A stretch of DNA of 64,000 bases from Pedobacter sp. Bi126 (GTDB taxonomy: Bacteria; Bacteroidota; Bacteroidia; Sphingobacteriales; Sphingobacteriaceae), in NCBI RefSeq assembly GCF_918698245.1, contig NZ_CAKKMS010000003.1, positions 682,001-746,000 of the forward strand, given 5' to 3'. The notes under the pieces are model-generated. The model worked only from the letters and a program-made list of their open reading frames with translations. It was not told where the DNA came from and made no database searches. The number at the start of each line of letters is the position of its first letter. The first letter of the stretch is position 1. A program made the translations under genes and the position numbers. Shown in pieces: positions 53,162 to 63,262 of the stretch.

Positions 53162-54234
53162 AAGCGGTGTATAAAGGCATTAATGTGCATCCCTGCTCCT
53201 ACTGAAGCAAAAACAGCTACATCGCCAGGTTTAACTTTATAACCTTTAACTTCGCCTTTTAATACCAGGTCTAATAAGGTTGGTACGGTGGCAACTGAAC
53301 TGTTTCCTAACCATGAAATCGTCATCGGGACTAAGTTTTCTGGTACTGTATCTTTACCATAAAGCTTAAACAAACGTTTCATGATAGCCGTATCCATTTT
53401 TCCATTAGCCTGGTGAACAAATACGATATTTACATCTTCAACGCTTAAGCCTGCTTTATCAATGGCCTTTTTAATCACCTGAGGCACCTGAACTACCGCA
53501 AACTCGTACAGCTTACGCCCATTCATTTTTAAATAGAGGTTTCCATTGGTTTCATCAGGATGAGAACTCTTGCCCATGGTTAATAAATTGCCATGGTTTA
53601 CGGCATGCGTTTCTGTTTTATGTGCTAGTATTCCTCTTTTTTCTTCTGATTCTTCTGCCTCGAAAATTACAGCGCCTGCACCATCCGAAAAGATCATGCT
53701 ATCACGGTCATGTGGATCGATAATGCGGCTCAAGGTTTCTGCACCAATAACCATAACACGTTTTGCATCTCCGCTTTTAATATAATAATCTGCCTGTATC
53801 GCACCTTGAACCCATCCCGGACAACCAAAAATAATGTCGTAGGCAACACAGTCTGGATTTTGAATACCTAATTGTTGTTTTACCTTTGAAGCCAAAGAAG
53901 GCAAAATATCTATGCGGTTGCTACCTAAAGGGATATCGCCAAAATTGTGACAGAATATAATATAGTCTAAAGTTTCTTTATCAATTCCTGCATTTTCAAT
54001 GGCTTTTTCTGCGGCCTTTGCGCCAATATGATTGCTTAACTGCTCGGGGCAGGCGTAGCGTCTTTCTACAATTTCCGTAATCTCAGAGAATTTATCAATG
54101 ATCTCCGAATTCTCTTTCTCCAATAGACTCCCATTCTCAAAAAACGTAGAATTTAGGAATTCATTACCAGAAATAATATTCTGTGGAATATAACTTCCAG
54201 TACCGGTTATTACCGTATTTATTGCTCTGCTCAT
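53158..54234 (-). CDS. 3-oxoacyl-ACP synthase III (KAS III) family enzyme
   Basis: 358 aa thiolase-fold condensing enzyme. The catalytic triad is readable: Cys in AYDIIFGCPGWVQGA (about 133), His in VFVHQANGKMD (about 274) and Asn in WLGNSSVATVP (about 311). SDGAGAVIFEA is also typical. KAS III enzymes start fatty acid chains from acetyl-CoA; the sequence departs from house-keeping FabH in several loops, so a specialised starter or secondary lipid pathway is possible. Not next to other fatty acid genes. Convergent overlap with the TPR gene. Confidence 0.85.
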   Translation of the reverse strand: MSRAINTVITGTGSYIPQNIISGNEFLNSTFFENGSLLEKENSEIIDKFSEITEIVERRYACPEQLSNHIGAKAAEKAIENAGIDKETLDYIIFCHNFGDIPLGSNRIDILPSLASKVKQQLGIQNPDCVAYDIIFGCPGWVQGAIQADYYIKSGDAKRVMVIGAETLSRIIDPHDRDSMIFSDGAGAVIFEAEESEEKRGILAHKTETHAVNHGNLLTMGKSSHPDETNGNLYLKMNGRKLYEFAVVQVPQVIKKAIDKAGLSVEDVNIVFVHQANGKMDTAIMKRLFKLYGKDTVPENLVPMTISWLGNSSVATVPTLLDLVLKGEVKGYKVKPGDVAVFASVGAGMHINAFIHRF

Positions 54235-54501
54235 AATTATAATACCGCATACTAAAACGGTATGTAGTATAAAAATATCAATTATATTCGAGAAACGAAA
54301 ATTAATTAAATATTAACGGAGCTTATTTTCAATTGCGAATTTTAATAATCCTGCTTTCTCAGTCACGTTTAGCTTCTGTGCCATATTTTACCTGTTTTTT
54401 CATAGATATGGTATTTAAGCCATGTACTAAATATACCCAGTAAAGGGTATATAAATCATTTAGTTGATCGGGTATTTTTACAACAAATTAAACGAAATAA
54501 A

Positions 54502-55494
54502 ATGAAAAGTTTCTTGACCATTGTTTTGCTCTTGTTCATGGTACAGGTGGCAAATGCGCAATCGCATGTTTCGAAGAGCGAATATGCCCGTTATAATTGC
54601 AGGTTTGCACCTAAAGGCTGGAATAACGCGGAGGGAAAACTGATGTGCCCTGCTTGTGACAAAGAAAATGAGGACGCCCGCAAAAAGAAAATAGCGGATG
54701 ATAAAGCTGCTTCCGCTGCACATAATTTAAAAAATGAAAAACTTAAAGCAGAAAACGCAATTGCTTTTAAAAAGAAACAGGCAGAATATGCAGCTAAGAA
54801 TAAAGTAACTGAAGTGCATGTTACGATGGGTAAAACGCCGGCAACCGAGAACAAAAAGCCCGAGCCGACTGTAAAGAAAGGCCCGGTTAAGTTAGGCAAA
54901 GATATACAGCTCTATGCAGGTTGGGGAATGGGTATGTTTACCCACAATAGCCGGGCTAATTGTTTTTTAAACGAGAATAAAGATACTGTGCTAAAGAGTA
55001 ACGATTATTTAGAGGCTTATGCTGTAATGGGCGAAAACAAAAATAATTTTCCAAAGAACATTGGAATCGTACTTTTAAAGGAAACCAATAAAATATCAAA
55101 CGGAAGAGAACTAAATGTTGCCGATATAGTCGACCTTAAAGGAAAAAGATATTTCAACGATAACACCATTAGTACCATTTTTCACCTGGCTGATGATTAT
55201 TTTGTGGTATGCAAAAGCCCAACCCTTCCAGAATGGCGCTCTTATGGAAATAATTATACCGGTTACGAAAACGTTGAAATTTACAACCTAAAAACCAAGA
55301 AAAGTATAAAACTGGATAAAGATGCTGGCCGCTTTGTAAGCATATCCATCTATGTTGGTGGCAGAAAAATGCCAGGTGAACCTGATCTTACCCCTTTTCT
55401 CTCACGTGTATATACCAATTATGATGAAGATGTGTATTGCCTTAATGCCAATAGGGAAATGGTGGTTAAGAAAATATTAAAAGCGGATAGGTAA
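54502..55494 (+). CDS. Secreted hypothetical protein with Lys/Ala-rich linker
   Basis: 330 aa. Signal peptide about 1-19 (cut after ANA). A CxxC pair (LMCPACDKENEDA, about 48-60) precedes a long Lys/Ala-rich helix (about 60-130). The C-terminal part (about 135-330) contains LYAGWGMGMFTHNS and a beta-rich region (YENVEIYNLKTKKSIKLDKDAG). No named family recognised. Alone between two operons with 260-bp upstream space. Possibly an envelope protein of Bacteroidota only. Confidence 0.65.
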   Translation: MKSFLTIVLLLFMVQVANAQSHVSKSEYARYNCRFAPKGWNNAEGKLMCPACDKENEDARKKKIADDKAASAAHNLKNEKLKAENAIAFKKKQAEYAAKNKVTEVHVTMGKTPATENKKPEPTVKKGPVKLGKDIQLYAGWGMGMFTHNSRANCFLNENKDTVLKSNDYLEAYAVMGENKNNFPKNIGIVLLKETNKISNGRELNVADIVDLKGKRYFNDNTISTIFHLADDYFVVCKSPTLPEWRSYGNNYTGYENVEIYNLKTKKSIKLDKDAGRFVSISIYVGGRKMPGEPDLTPFLSRVYTNYDEDVYCLNANREMVVKKILKADR

Positions 55495-55621
55495 CAACAT
55501 TCAACAGTCAATCTTTTTTGGACAATTAAGTTTTGCAGTACAAAAACTATGATTATGGCGGTAACAAAGTCGTTGCTGCCATTTTTAGTTCTGAGCGGTA
55601 ATTGCCAAAACTAATATAGTT

Positions 55622-56266
55622 TTAACTAAAATCATCAATGAGAAATACAAAAAGCTCTTTAGGTCCGTGCGCGCCTAAAACCAAAGTTTTTTCGATATCG
55701 GCAGTTCTGCTTGGGCCTGTAATGTTGCTGATCATTGATGGGATTTGATTGCCATACTTGTTCTTTAATAACAGAAAAGCATCTTTAAGATCTAAAACCA
55801 ACTGACTGGTTTTGGCGATCACGATGTGATGATGTGGAAAGATGCTAAGCCTTCTTCCGGCAGCACCCTGGTTTGTTACCATAACACTTCCATTACGGGC
55901 AATTAAGGCTTCGCAAAGGGTAATGCCTACCTCGGCCTGTTCAAAATCTTTATCGGTTTGGTAAAAAGGAAATTCATATTTGCTTAAAAACTGTTGAAGT
56001 TCCGGTTCCCAGCAGTATATTTTTCGCCATTTAAACTTGTCGGCCAACTGTAGCATGTTTTCAAAAAAATCGATCCCGTCTTCGCAGAAGATAAAGTTGC
56101 CAGATATAGCGGTGAGCTGTTCGGCAAATAATACCTCTAGCTCATCCGTATTTTTTTTATACAATTGACTTTCTTCTAAATTAGGATAAGGGTTTTCGCG
56201 CTTTTCTAATAGTGCTTTCCTTATCTTTTTTAGTATTTGTTCTTTCGCTGTCGTATTATCCTTCAT
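55622..56266 (-). CDS. LutC/YkgG family (LUD domain) protein
   Basis: 214 aa matching the LUD domain of lactate-utilisation LutC: LEKRENPYPNLEES near the N-terminus, GITLCEALIARNGSVMVTNQGAAGRRLSIFPHHHIVIA (about 109-145), and PSMISNITGPSRTADIEKTLVLGAHGPKEL (about 172-201). In the Lut system LutABC oxidises L-lactate with an iron-sulfur pair, but no lutA/lutB is adjacent here. It lies 64 bp downstream of ftsH but behind a terminator. Confidence 0.88.
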   Translation of the reverse strand: MKDNTTAKEQILKKIRKALLEKRENPYPNLEESQLYKKNTDELEVLFAEQLTAISGNFIFCEDGIDFFENMLQLADKFKWRKIYCWEPELQQFLSKYEFPFYQTDKDFEQAEVGITLCEALIARNGSVMVTNQGAAGRRLSIFPHHHIVIAKTSQLVLDLKDAFLLLKNKYGNQIPSMISNITGPSRTADIEKTLVLGAHGPKELFVFLIDDFS

Positions 56267-56269
56267 TAT

Positions 56270-56305
56270 AAAAAAAAGCTACCCTAATAATTAAACTAGG
56301 GTAGC
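56270..56305 (-). terminator. Rho-independent terminator of ftsH
   Basis: On the minus strand GCTACCCTA (56297-56305) pairs with TAGGGTAGC (56279-56287), followed by TTTTTTTTATA. Confidence 0.9.
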
Positions 56306-56330
56306 AAATGTAATAATAGAAATTATTTAT

Positions 56331-58352
56331 TTATGCTTCTACCGGAGTAATATGTCCGGGAGTTCCGCTTTCTCCTTGGCTTTCGAATAAACGTTTACCA
56401 AAAATCACTTCTAAATCGTCTTTAAATAAAACTTCTTTTTCGATCAGGATATCGGCCAATTGGATTAATTTATCTTTATTTTCTTCTAATAAACTAATTG
56501 CTCTTTGGTATTGGCCTTCAATTAATGCCGAAATTTCTTTGTCGATAGTTAAAGCAGTATCCTCTGAATATGGTTTAGAGAAATTATACTCATTCTGACC
56601 AGATGAATCATAATAAGTAATATTTCCTAGTTTATCGTTCAAACCATAAATGGTAACCATTGCTCTGGCTTGTTTATTTACTTTTTCTAAATCGCTAAGT
56701 GCACCGGTAGAAATGGTATCGAACATCACTTTTTCAGCTGCCCTACCACCCATAGTTGCACACATTTCATCAAGCATTTGGTGCGGGCGAACAATTAAGC
56801 GTTCTTCTGGTAAATACCAGGCTGCGCCTAAGCTCTGTCCGCGTGGCACAATCGTAACCTTAACTAAAGGCGCCGCATGTTCCAACAACCAGCTTACTGT
56901 GGCGTGACCAGCCTCGTGGATCGCAATAGCGCGTTTTTCGGCTGGCGTAATGATTTTGTTTTTCTTTTCTAAACCACCTACAATTCTATCAACAGCATCT
57001 AAGAAATCTTGCTTGTCAACTGCCGATTTATTTTTACGGGCAGCAATTAATGCCGCTTCGTTACAAACATTTGCAATGTCTGCTCCTGAGAACCCTGGCG
57101 TTTGTTTTGCTAAAAATTCGGTATCAAGCTCTTCTGATTTTTTAAGCGGAGTGATGTGAACTTCGAAAATTTGTTTACGCTCGATAACATCCGGTAAATC
57201 AACATAAATCTGTCTGTCGAACCTCCCCGCCCTTAATAAGGCCTTATCTAAAACATCAGCACGGTTAGTGGCAGCTAAAATGATAACATGTGTATTTGTG
57301 CCAAAACCGTCCATTTCAACTAAAAGTTGATTTAAGGTGTTTTCGCGTTCATCATTTCCACCCATTACACCATTTTTACCACGCGCTCGGCCAATAGCGT
57401 CAATCTCATCAATAAAGATGATACACGGCGATTTATCTTTTGCTTGTTTAAATAAGTCGCGAACACGAGATGCACCTACCCCTACAAACATCTCCACAAA
57501 ATCAGATCCTGACAGAGAGAAGAAAGGAACCTGAGCCTCGCCTGCAACAGCTTTAGCCAACAAGGTTTTACCGGTACCCGGCGAACCTACAAGTAAAGCA
57601 CCTTTAGGGATTTTTCCACCTAAATCGGTATATTTTTTAGGGTTTTTTAGGAAATCTACAATTTCCATTACCTCTGTTTTTGCTTCTTCTAAGCCTGCAA
57701 CATCGTTGAACGTAATGTTTACCTGGCTTTCTTTATCAAATAAAGTTGCTTTTGATTTTCCGATACTGAAAATCTGACCGCCACCGCCAGCACCACCGCC
57801 CATTCTGCGCATCATAAAGATCCAGAAACCGATTAAAAGCAACACAGGTAAAATGATACTTAAGAACCAGCTTGCTAACGGATTGCTGCGGCTGGTTTTT
57901 TCTGCCAGTATCCTTGGTTGGTTAGCCGGAAGGTCTTTTTGCGAATCTGCCAGTTGTTTATCAAGGCCATCCATTGTGCCGGCATTGAAATATACAACAG
58001 GGCTAGCATTGTTACTGTTTACATTAAACGTGCTATTGCTTTTATAAGCATCGTATAGTTTCTTTTTCTCTAAACTATCTTTTTTGATGTAAACCTCTAC
58101 CCGTACTAAATCATCTGATTTATAAGCAACAACTTTCTGAACATCACCTTTAAGTAACATCTGTTGTTCAAACTTTTGGTAGGTAACCTCTTTACCGCCA
58201 TCGGTAGTAAATAAAAACTGTGCGGCTATAATCGCAATGATAATGGCTGCATAAACCCAGAAAATATTAAATTTTGATCCTTTTTGTGGTTTTTTGGGAA
58301 TATTTGGAATTCTTTTTCCTTGTTTTTCGTTGGTATTTTGATTGTCGTTCAT
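56331..58352 (-). CDS. ftsH: ATP-dependent zinc metalloprotease FtsH
   Basis: Membrane AAA+ protease that degrades misfolded or regulatory membrane and cytosolic proteins. 673 aa. Two N-terminal membrane segments (about 27-47 and 161-181) flank a periplasmic domain. The AAA core has [18 protein letters not shown] (Walker A, about 258), the SRH region with [19 protein letters not shown], and the M41 zinc motif HEAGHA (about 453). The rsfS gene ends 28 bp upstream of its ATG and would be co-transcribed. Confidence 0.97.
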   Translation of the reverse strand: MNDNQNTNEKQGKRIPNIPKKPQKGSKFNIFWVYAAIIIAIIAAQFLFTTDGGKEVTYQKFEQQMLLKGDVQKVVAYKSDDLVRVEVYIKKDSLEKKKLYDAYKSNSTFNVNSNNASPVVYFNAGTMDGLDKQLADSQKDLPANQPRILAEKTSRSNPLASWFLSIILPVLLLIGFWIFMMRRMGGGAGGGGQIFSIGKSKATLFDKESQVNITFNDVAGLEEAKTEVMEIVDFLKNPKKYTDLGGKIPKGALLVGSPGTGKTLLAKAVAGEAQVPFFSLSGSDFVEMFVGVGASRVRDLFKQAKDKSPCIIFIDEIDAIGRARGKNGVMGGNDERENTLNQLLVEMDGFGTNTHVIILAATNRADVLDKALLRAGRFDRQIYVDLPDVIERKQIFEVHITPLKKSEELDTEFLAKQTPGFSGADIANVCNEAALIAARKNKSAVDKQDFLDAVDRIVGGLEKKNKIITPAEKRAIAIHEAGHATVSWLLEHAAPLVKVTIVPRGQSLGAAWYLPEERLIVRPHQMLDEMCATMGGRAAEKVMFDTISTGALSDLEKVNKQARAMVTIYGLNDKLGNITYYDSSGQNEYNFSKPYSEDTALTIDKEISALIEGQYQRAISLLEENKDKLIQLADILIEKEVLFKDDLEVIFGKRLFESQGESGTPGHITPVEA

Positions 58353-58379
58353 TTGTCTTTGTCAAAATGGTTCTATAGG

Positions 58380-58754
58380 TTATGCGCTTTGATAATTTGT
58401 GCTTTCTGCATCCCCCCAAAGTTCTTCTATGCCATAAAAGTGGCGCTTTTCGGTTTTAAAAATGTGCACAACCACATCGAAATAATCAAGAATAATCCAA
58501 TCTGCTGATTCGAAACCTTCTTTATGTCTTGGATCGGCCTGAGTGGCTTTATATATTTCTTTTTCTACACTATCAGCAATAGCTTTTACCTGAGTACCGG
58601 AATTGGCGCTCGCAATAATAAAGTAATCAGCCACTGAAGTATGAATATTTCTAAGATCTAACCGCACTATATCTTCTCCTTTTTTCTCCTGGATGCCGTG
58701 AACAGCTAACTCAGAAAGGTATGTAGAAAGGGCTACTATTTTCTTTTTTACCAT
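58380..58754 (-). CDS. rsfS: Ribosome silencing factor RsfS
   Basis: Binds protein L14 of the 50S subunit and blocks subunit joining under starvation. 124 aa. Core segments are KKGEDIVRLDLRNIH (about 24-38), VADYFIIASANSGTQVKAIADSVEKEIY (about 41-68) and the C-terminal DWIILDYFDVVVHIFKTEKRHFYGIEELWGDA (about 84-115). First gene of the rsfS-ftsH unit, divergent from birA by 44 bp. Confidence 0.95.
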   Translation of the reverse strand: MVKKKIVALSTYLSELAVHGIQEKKGEDIVRLDLRNIHTSVADYFIIASANSGTQVKAIADSVEKEIYKATQADPRHKEGFESADWIILDYFDVVVHIFKTEKRHFYGIEELWGDAESTNYQSA

Positions 58755-58764
58755 TAAAATGCTT

Positions 58765-58772
58765 TAATTTTG
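58765..58772 (+). promoter_or_regulatory. -7 box for birA
   Basis: TAATTTTG matches TAnnTTTG and lies 26 nt before the TTG start of birA. Confidence 0.45.
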
Positions 58773-58798
58773 GAATTACAATATTATAAATTCAACAC

Positions 58799-59575
58799 TT
58801 GCAAAATAACACTTTTTCGACACTATTTGTTGGTCAAAATTTAATCAAATTAAAAGAAGTTGATTCTACTAATAACTTTTTAAAAGATTTGGTGTCAAAA
58901 TCCGAGCCATTAGCCGAAGGGACTGTAATTATGGCAGATAATCAGTTTGCCGGAAGAGGACAGCAGGAAAGCGTTTGGCAAACACAGGCAGGAAAAAATA
59001 TAAGCACAAGTATTTATTTAAGACCTTCGTTTTTGCCCCTTAATAAACAGTTTTATTTAAATATAGCTGTTAGTTTAGCCGTTAGTGATGCTTTATCCTG
59101 CTTTGTTCCAGAAGGGATAAAAGTAAAATGGCCTAATGATATGTATTACCAAAATAAGAAATTAGGTGGAATATTAATCGAAAATACACTGACAGGCAAT
59201 TCCATTAAATCATCAGTAATTGGCATTGGTTTAAATATTAATCAATCCGAATTTTCGGATAGTATTAGCCAACGTGCTACTTCCGTCATTCAAATTTTAC
59301 AAAGAGATGTGCCTTTAATGGATATTATGGAGAAATTATTCATATTTATGGAAAAATACTACTTAATTTTGAGGGCCGGGAAATATAGTATTTTACAAAA
59401 TGATTACCTTTCAAGGCTTTATAACTTCAATATTCAAGCGTTGTATATGCAAAATGGAGCGTTTTTTGAAGGTATTATAACAGGAGTTGAAGATGATGGT
59501 AGGCTAACGGTTGATACAAAGAACGGCTTAAAAGTCTTTAATTTTAAAGAAATAGAATTTACACACACAAAATAA
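58799..59575 (+). CDS. birA: Biotin-[acetyl-CoA-carboxylase] ligase BirA
   Basis: Attaches biotin to the biotin carboxyl carrier protein. 258 aa, monofunctional: it starts with the catalytic domain (LIKLKEVDSTNNFLKDL, about 15) and lacks the N-terminal helix-turn-helix of regulatory BirA, so it should not repress biotin genes. Active-site motifs are GRGQQESVW (about 53-61), KWPNDMYYQNKKLGGILIE (about 107-125) and IGIGLNIN (about 139). The start is TTG; the protein is well aligned from there (MQNNTFSTLF). It forms a plus-strand unit with the DsbD alpha-domain gene, which begins 7 bp after its stop. Confidence 0.92.
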   Translation: MQNNTFSTLFVGQNLIKLKEVDSTNNFLKDLVSKSEPLAEGTVIMADNQFAGRGQQESVWQTQAGKNISTSIYLRPSFLPLNKQFYLNIAVSLAVSDALSCFVPEGIKVKWPNDMYYQNKKLGGILIENTLTGNSIKSSVIGIGLNINQSEFSDSISQRATSVIQILQRDVPLMDIMEKLFIFMEKYYLILRAGKYSILQNDYLSRLYNFNIQALYMQNGAFFEGIITGVEDDGRLTVDTKNGLKVFNFKEIEFTHTK

Positions 59576-59582
59576 ACACACA

Positions 59583-60032
59583 ATGAAAAAAATCAGCCTA
59601 GTGCTTTCGATGGTACTTTTTACCATCGCAGGTGCATTTGCCCAAATCGAAAAGCCGGTTACCTGGGCTTATTCTGCAAAGAAAATAAGTAAAGATGAAG
59701 CCGTTATATATTTAAAGGCTACAATCGAAGATAGATGGCATATCTATTCGCAAAATGTGAAAGATGGTGGTCCGGTAAAAACGACTTTTACTTTTGCCCC
59801 TTCTAAAGATTTTAGCCTGGTTGGTAAAACAATCGAGCCTAAAGCAATTGTTAAATACGAAAGTACATTTAAAATGAATGTAAGCTATTTCGAAAAAGCA
59901 GTAATTTTCCAGCAAAAGGTGAAATTAAATAAAGGTACAACTGCTGTTAAAGGTAAAGTGGAGTTTATGGTTTGTAACGATAAACAATGTCTTCCACCAG
60001 AAGAAGTTGAGTTCAGTGTTCCGGTTAAATAG
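59583..60032 (+). CDS. Stand-alone DsbD N-terminal (alpha) domain protein
   Basis: 149 aa exported protein (signal peptide about 1-20, GAFAQ). It matches the periplasmic alpha domain of DsbD with a C-terminal Cys pair: EFMVCNDKQCLPPEEVEF (about 129-146). In E. coli this domain is fused to the membrane part and passes electrons to DsbC/DsbG. Here it is a separate gene placed 150 bp ahead of the membrane-plus-thioredoxin gene, so the system is split. Followed by a terminator at 60053-60083. Confidence 0.85.
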   Translation: MKKISLVLSMVLFTIAGAFAQIEKPVTWAYSAKKISKDEAVIYLKATIEDRWHIYSQNVKDGGPVKTTFTFAPSKDFSLVGKTIEPKAIVKYESTFKMNVSYFEKAVIFQQKVKLNKGTTAVKGKVEFMVCNDKQCLPPEEVEFSVPVK

Positions 60033-60052
60033 TTGACATCAAAATATTTACA

Positions 60053-60083
60053 AGCAGTCCCGAATTTTCGGGACTGTTTCTTT
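60053..60083 (+). terminator. Rho-independent terminator between the two DsbD parts
   Basis: CAGTCCCGAA (60053-60062) pairs with TTCGGGACTG (60065-60074), followed by TTTCTTTTT. It separates the alpha-domain gene from the membrane-part gene, so each likely has its own promoter or read-through is partial. Confidence 0.85.
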
Positions 60084-60182
60084 TTAAAGTAAAATCTACG
60101 TGTTGTAGTGGTTTATAAAAAATCGTTTCTAAAATTATTCTTAATTTCACGGTTTCAAAAAATACACACACAAAACACACAA

Positions 60183-61877
60183 ATGAAAAAGGTTTTATTA
60201 TTGTTGTTAATGGCTACAATGTTTATTGCATTGCCTGCCGTTAAGAGTTATGCCCTGGTAACACAGGATACCGCAGCAACTGTTCCTCCCGATGATATTG
60301 TTTTTACCGAAGTAGGTTCTGCACAGGATAGTGCAGCCAATAGCCAGGTAAAAACGGAAAAAGATACCCTAAAAAAGGATACAGCCAAAGTAGAAAAAGC
60401 TGTCGTAGCTGGCAAGGATGCCCCGAAACAATCGCTTTGGGTAACCTTTGGTTTAGGCCTTTTGGCTGGGATAGCCGCTTTTTTTCTTCCATGTATTTTT
60501 CCCATGGTTCCGCTTACTGTAGGTTTTTTTACCAAAAGAGCCGAAAGCAGGGCAAAAGGAATCAGAAGTGCCATTATTTACGGCTTATCGATCATTGTAA
60601 TTTATGTTGGTTTAGGAGTAATTATTACTTTGATCTGGGGCGCCAGTGCATTAAATGAAATATCTACCGATGGATTTTTTAATATTTTCATCTTTCTAAT
60701 ACTCATCGTTTTCGGCGTATCGTTTTTAGGTGCATTCGAAATCACCTTGCCAAGTTCCTTTGTAAATAAACTTGATGCTAAATCGGACGCTAAAGGTTTA
60801 AGCGGGATCTTTTTCATGGCAGCAACTTTAGCGGTTGTATCCTTCTCTTGCACGGGCCCACTGATCGGAACCTCGTTAGTTGCCATTAATACCGATTTAT
60901 TAACACCGGTTGTGGTAATGTTTGGTTTCTCCTTATCGCTAGCGATAATTTTTACCATGTTTGCTATTTTCCCGAGTTTAATGACGGGATTGCCAAAATC
61001 TGGCGGATGGTTAAACTCTATTAAAGTTTTTCTTGGCTTTTTAGAACTGGGCTTATCTTTAAAATTCCTTTCAACAGCCGATTTGGCTTATCACTGGGGC
61101 ATATTGGATAGAGAGATTTTCTTGGCCATTTGGATTGTACTCGCGTTAATCTTAGGCGTTTATTTATTGGGAAAAATCAAATTTTCTCACGATAGTGATC
61201 TTCCTTATGTTTCAGTGCCAAGGTTATTTATTGCAACCGCCACTTTCGTGTTTGCAATATATTTAATTCCGGGCTTATGGGGAGCTCCTTTAAAAGCCGT
61301 AAGTGCATTGGTACCTCCGCTTTCTACTCAGGATTTTGTGATCGGACAAGATAGCGGTGGTGGATCAAACCAAACCACAACAACCGGTCACACTAAACGT
61401 AAATATGCTGAATTCCTGCACATTCCGCATAATATTGATGGATTTTTTGATTACCAGGAAGCATTGGCTTATGCAAAGGAGGTAAAAAAACCGTTATTCC
61501 TTGATTTTACGGGCCATGGCTGTGTAAATTGCCGCGAAATGGAAGCAAGAGTTTGGTCTGACCCGAGCGTGCTTAAAAAATTGAAAGAAGACTATATTGT
61601 TGTGTCGCTTTATACTGATGATAAAACTGATCTGCCAGCTGCTGAACAATTTGATTCTAAAATTTTAGGTACAAGAGTGAATACGGTTGGTAAAAAATTT
61701 AAACATTTACAGGCCGAAAGATTTAATACCATTTCGCAACCATATTATGTACTTTTGGGTACTGATGAAAAAGAATTAGTTTCGCCTCCTATCGGAGTAG
61801 AATTTAATATAGATAAATATTTGCAATATCTGGACAATGGATTATCAGAATTTGCTAAGAAACAAACAAATGAATAA
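60183..61877 (+). CDS. DsbD-like thiol:disulfide interchange protein (membrane plus thioredoxin domains)
   Basis: 564 aa from the ATG at 60183 (MKKVLLLLLMATMF); a longer reading from 60108 lacks support. Signal peptide about 1-23, then a polar linker (about 25-80). Eight membrane segments follow (about 90-395) with AFFLPCIFPMVPLTVGFFTKR and SFSCTGPLIGTS bearing the two membrane cysteines. The C-terminal thioredoxin-like domain (about 420-560) has GHGCVNCREMEARVW (CVNC). It moves electrons from cytoplasmic thioredoxin to the periplasm. Its stop overlaps the pfkA start by 8 nt. Confidence 0.9.
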   Translation: MKKVLLLLLMATMFIALPAVKSYALVTQDTAATVPPDDIVFTEVGSAQDSAANSQVKTEKDTLKKDTAKVEKAVVAGKDAPKQSLWVTFGLGLLAGIAAFFLPCIFPMVPLTVGFFTKRAESRAKGIRSAIIYGLSIIVIYVGLGVIITLIWGASALNEISTDGFFNIFIFLILIVFGVSFLGAFEITLPSSFVNKLDAKSDAKGLSGIFFMAATLAVVSFSCTGPLIGTSLVAINTDLLTPVVVMFGFSLSLAIIFTMFAIFPSLMTGLPKSGGWLNSIKVFLGFLELGLSLKFLSTADLAYHWGILDREIFLAIWIVLALILGVYLLGKIKFSHDSDLPYVSVPRLFIATATFVFAIYLIPGLWGAPLKAVSALVPPLSTQDFVIGQDSGGGSNQTTTTGHTKRKYAEFLHIPHNIDGFFDYQEALAYAKEVKKPLFLDFTGHGCVNCREMEARVWSDPSVLKKLKEDYIVVSLYTDDKTDLPAAEQFDSKILGTRVNTVGKKFKHLQAERFNTISQPYYVLLGTDEKELVSPPIGVEFNIDKYLQYLDNGLSEFAKKQTNE

Positions 61878-62853
61878 GATTAAGAATATTGGTGTTTTAA
61901 CCTCTGGTGGAGATTCGCCAGGCATGAATGCCGCAATCAGGGCCGTAGTAAGGGCCTCAATTTATTATGATATTGAAGTAACCGGGTTTATCCGTGGGTA
62001 CGAAGGGTTGATCAACAATGATTTTATCCCTATGGACCGCAAATCTGTAGCAAATATCATCCAGCGCGGAGGAACCATTTTAAAAACCGCACGCAGCGAA
62101 GCTTTTAAAACCGTTGAGGGAAGAAAAACAGCTTACGAAAGCCTAAAAGCCAATGGAATTGATGCCTTGGTTGTAATTGGTGGTGATGGAACATTTACAG
62201 GCGCAAATATTTTTTCAAAAGAATTCGATTTCCCAATTGTTGGTTTGCCTGGCACTATTGATAACGATTTGGCCGGAACAGATTTTACCATTGGTTACGA
62301 CTCTGCCATTAATACCGTTATCGATGCGGTGGATAGGATCAGAGATACAGCCGAATCGCACGACAGGCTTTTTATAGTGGAGGTAATGGGCCGCGACTCG
62401 GGCCTAATTGCTTTGAGAAGTGGAATCGGCGTGGGTGCCGAAGCCATTATGATTCCGGAAGCAAACATGAATGCAAACGACATTTTGCATAAACTGGAAC
62501 ATAGCCGTAAAGATAAAGCGTCGAAAATTATTATCGTCGCCGAAGGTGATGATACCGGTGGCGCATTTAAGGTTGGCGAAATTCTACAGGAAAAATATCC
62601 GCATTATGATACTAAAGTTTCAGTTTTAGGGCACATTCAGCGTGGTGGAAAACCGACATGTATGGATCGTGTGCTGGCGAGCCGCTTAGGGGTTGCTGCT
62701 GTAGAGGGTTTAATTAATGGCGAAAGCGGGGTTATGGCTGGCCAGATTAACCGTGAAATTGTTTTTACCCCTTTTGATCATGCCATTAAACACATTAATG
62801 CTGAAAAAGTGAGCTCTAAGTGGCTTAAATTAATTGATATACTTTCGTTTTAA
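61870..62853 (+). CDS. pfkA: ATP-dependent 6-phosphofructokinase
   Basis: Converts fructose-6-phosphate to fructose-1,6-bisphosphate, a main control point of glycolysis. 328 aa, typical bacterial ATP-PFK length. GVLTSGGDSPGMNAAIR (about 6-22), GGDGTFTGA (about 103-111) and GLPGTIDNDLAGTDFTIGYDSAIN (about 126-149) are the ATP and substrate motifs. The ATG at 61870 gives the standard N-terminus (MNKIKNIGVL); it overlaps the DsbD-like gene end by 8 nt, so they are co-transcribed and coupled. Confidence 0.95.
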   Translation: MNKIKNIGVLTSGGDSPGMNAAIRAVVRASIYYDIEVTGFIRGYEGLINNDFIPMDRKSVANIIQRGGTILKTARSEAFKTVEGRKTAYESLKANGIDALVVIGGDGTFTGANIFSKEFDFPIVGLPGTIDNDLAGTDFTIGYDSAINTVIDAVDRIRDTAESHDRLFIVEVMGRDSGLIALRSGIGVGAEAIMIPEANMNANDILHKLEHSRKDKASKIIIVAEGDDTGGAFKVGEILQEKYPHYDTKVSVLGHIQRGGKPTCMDRVLASRLGVAAVEGLINGESGVMAGQINREIVFTPFDHAIKHINAEKVSSKWLKLIDILSF

Positions 62854-62877
62854 TCGAAAACAGGATATAAAAAGAAA

Positions 62878-62911
62878 AGTCTTTCCCGCACCGGAAAGAC
62901 TTTCTTGTTTT
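62878..62911. terminator. Bidirectional terminator between pfkA and the YbjQ gene
   Basis: AGTCTTTCC (62878-62886) pairs with GGAAAGACT (62893-62901), followed by TTTCTTGTTTTT on the plus strand; the complementary side is also T-rich (TTTTCTTTTTAT). It serves both convergent genes. Confidence 0.85.
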
Positions 62912-62938
62912 TGCTTAGTTTTCGCAATAAGCAATTTC

Positions 62939-63262
62939 TTAATCTTCTAAAACAACAGCAGTACCATTGGCGCTCACCATTAACATGCTGCCCCCGCTGC
63001 CAACAGTTTCATAATCTAAATCTACACCAACAATTGCGTTTGCGCCTAATGCGGCTGCGTACTGTTGCATTTCGTTAACTGCTGTATCTTTTCCCTCTCT
63101 TAAAACGCGTTCATAAGAACTCGATCTGCCCCCTACTATATCTGTTATACCTGCAAATAAATCTTTAAAAATATTTGCGCCAATAATGGTTTCTCCGGTA
63201 ACAAGACCTATATATTTTACAATTTTTCTGCCCTCAACCGTGGGTGTTGTGGTTACTAACAT
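62939..63262 (-). CDS. YbjQ family (DUF74) protein
   Basis: 107 aa, matching the pentameric YbjQ/UPF0145 fold. Signature segments are [41 protein letters not shown] (about 14-54) and [20 protein letters not shown] (about 69-88). Often called a heavy-metal-binding domain, but no clear metal ligand pattern is seen here. Convergent with pfkA. Confidence 0.9.
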   Translation of the reverse strand: MLVTTTPTVEGRKIVKYIGLVTGETIIGANIFKDLFAGITDIVGGRSSSYERVLREGKDTAVNEMQQYAAALGANAIVGVDLDYETVGSGGSMLMVSANGTAVVLED

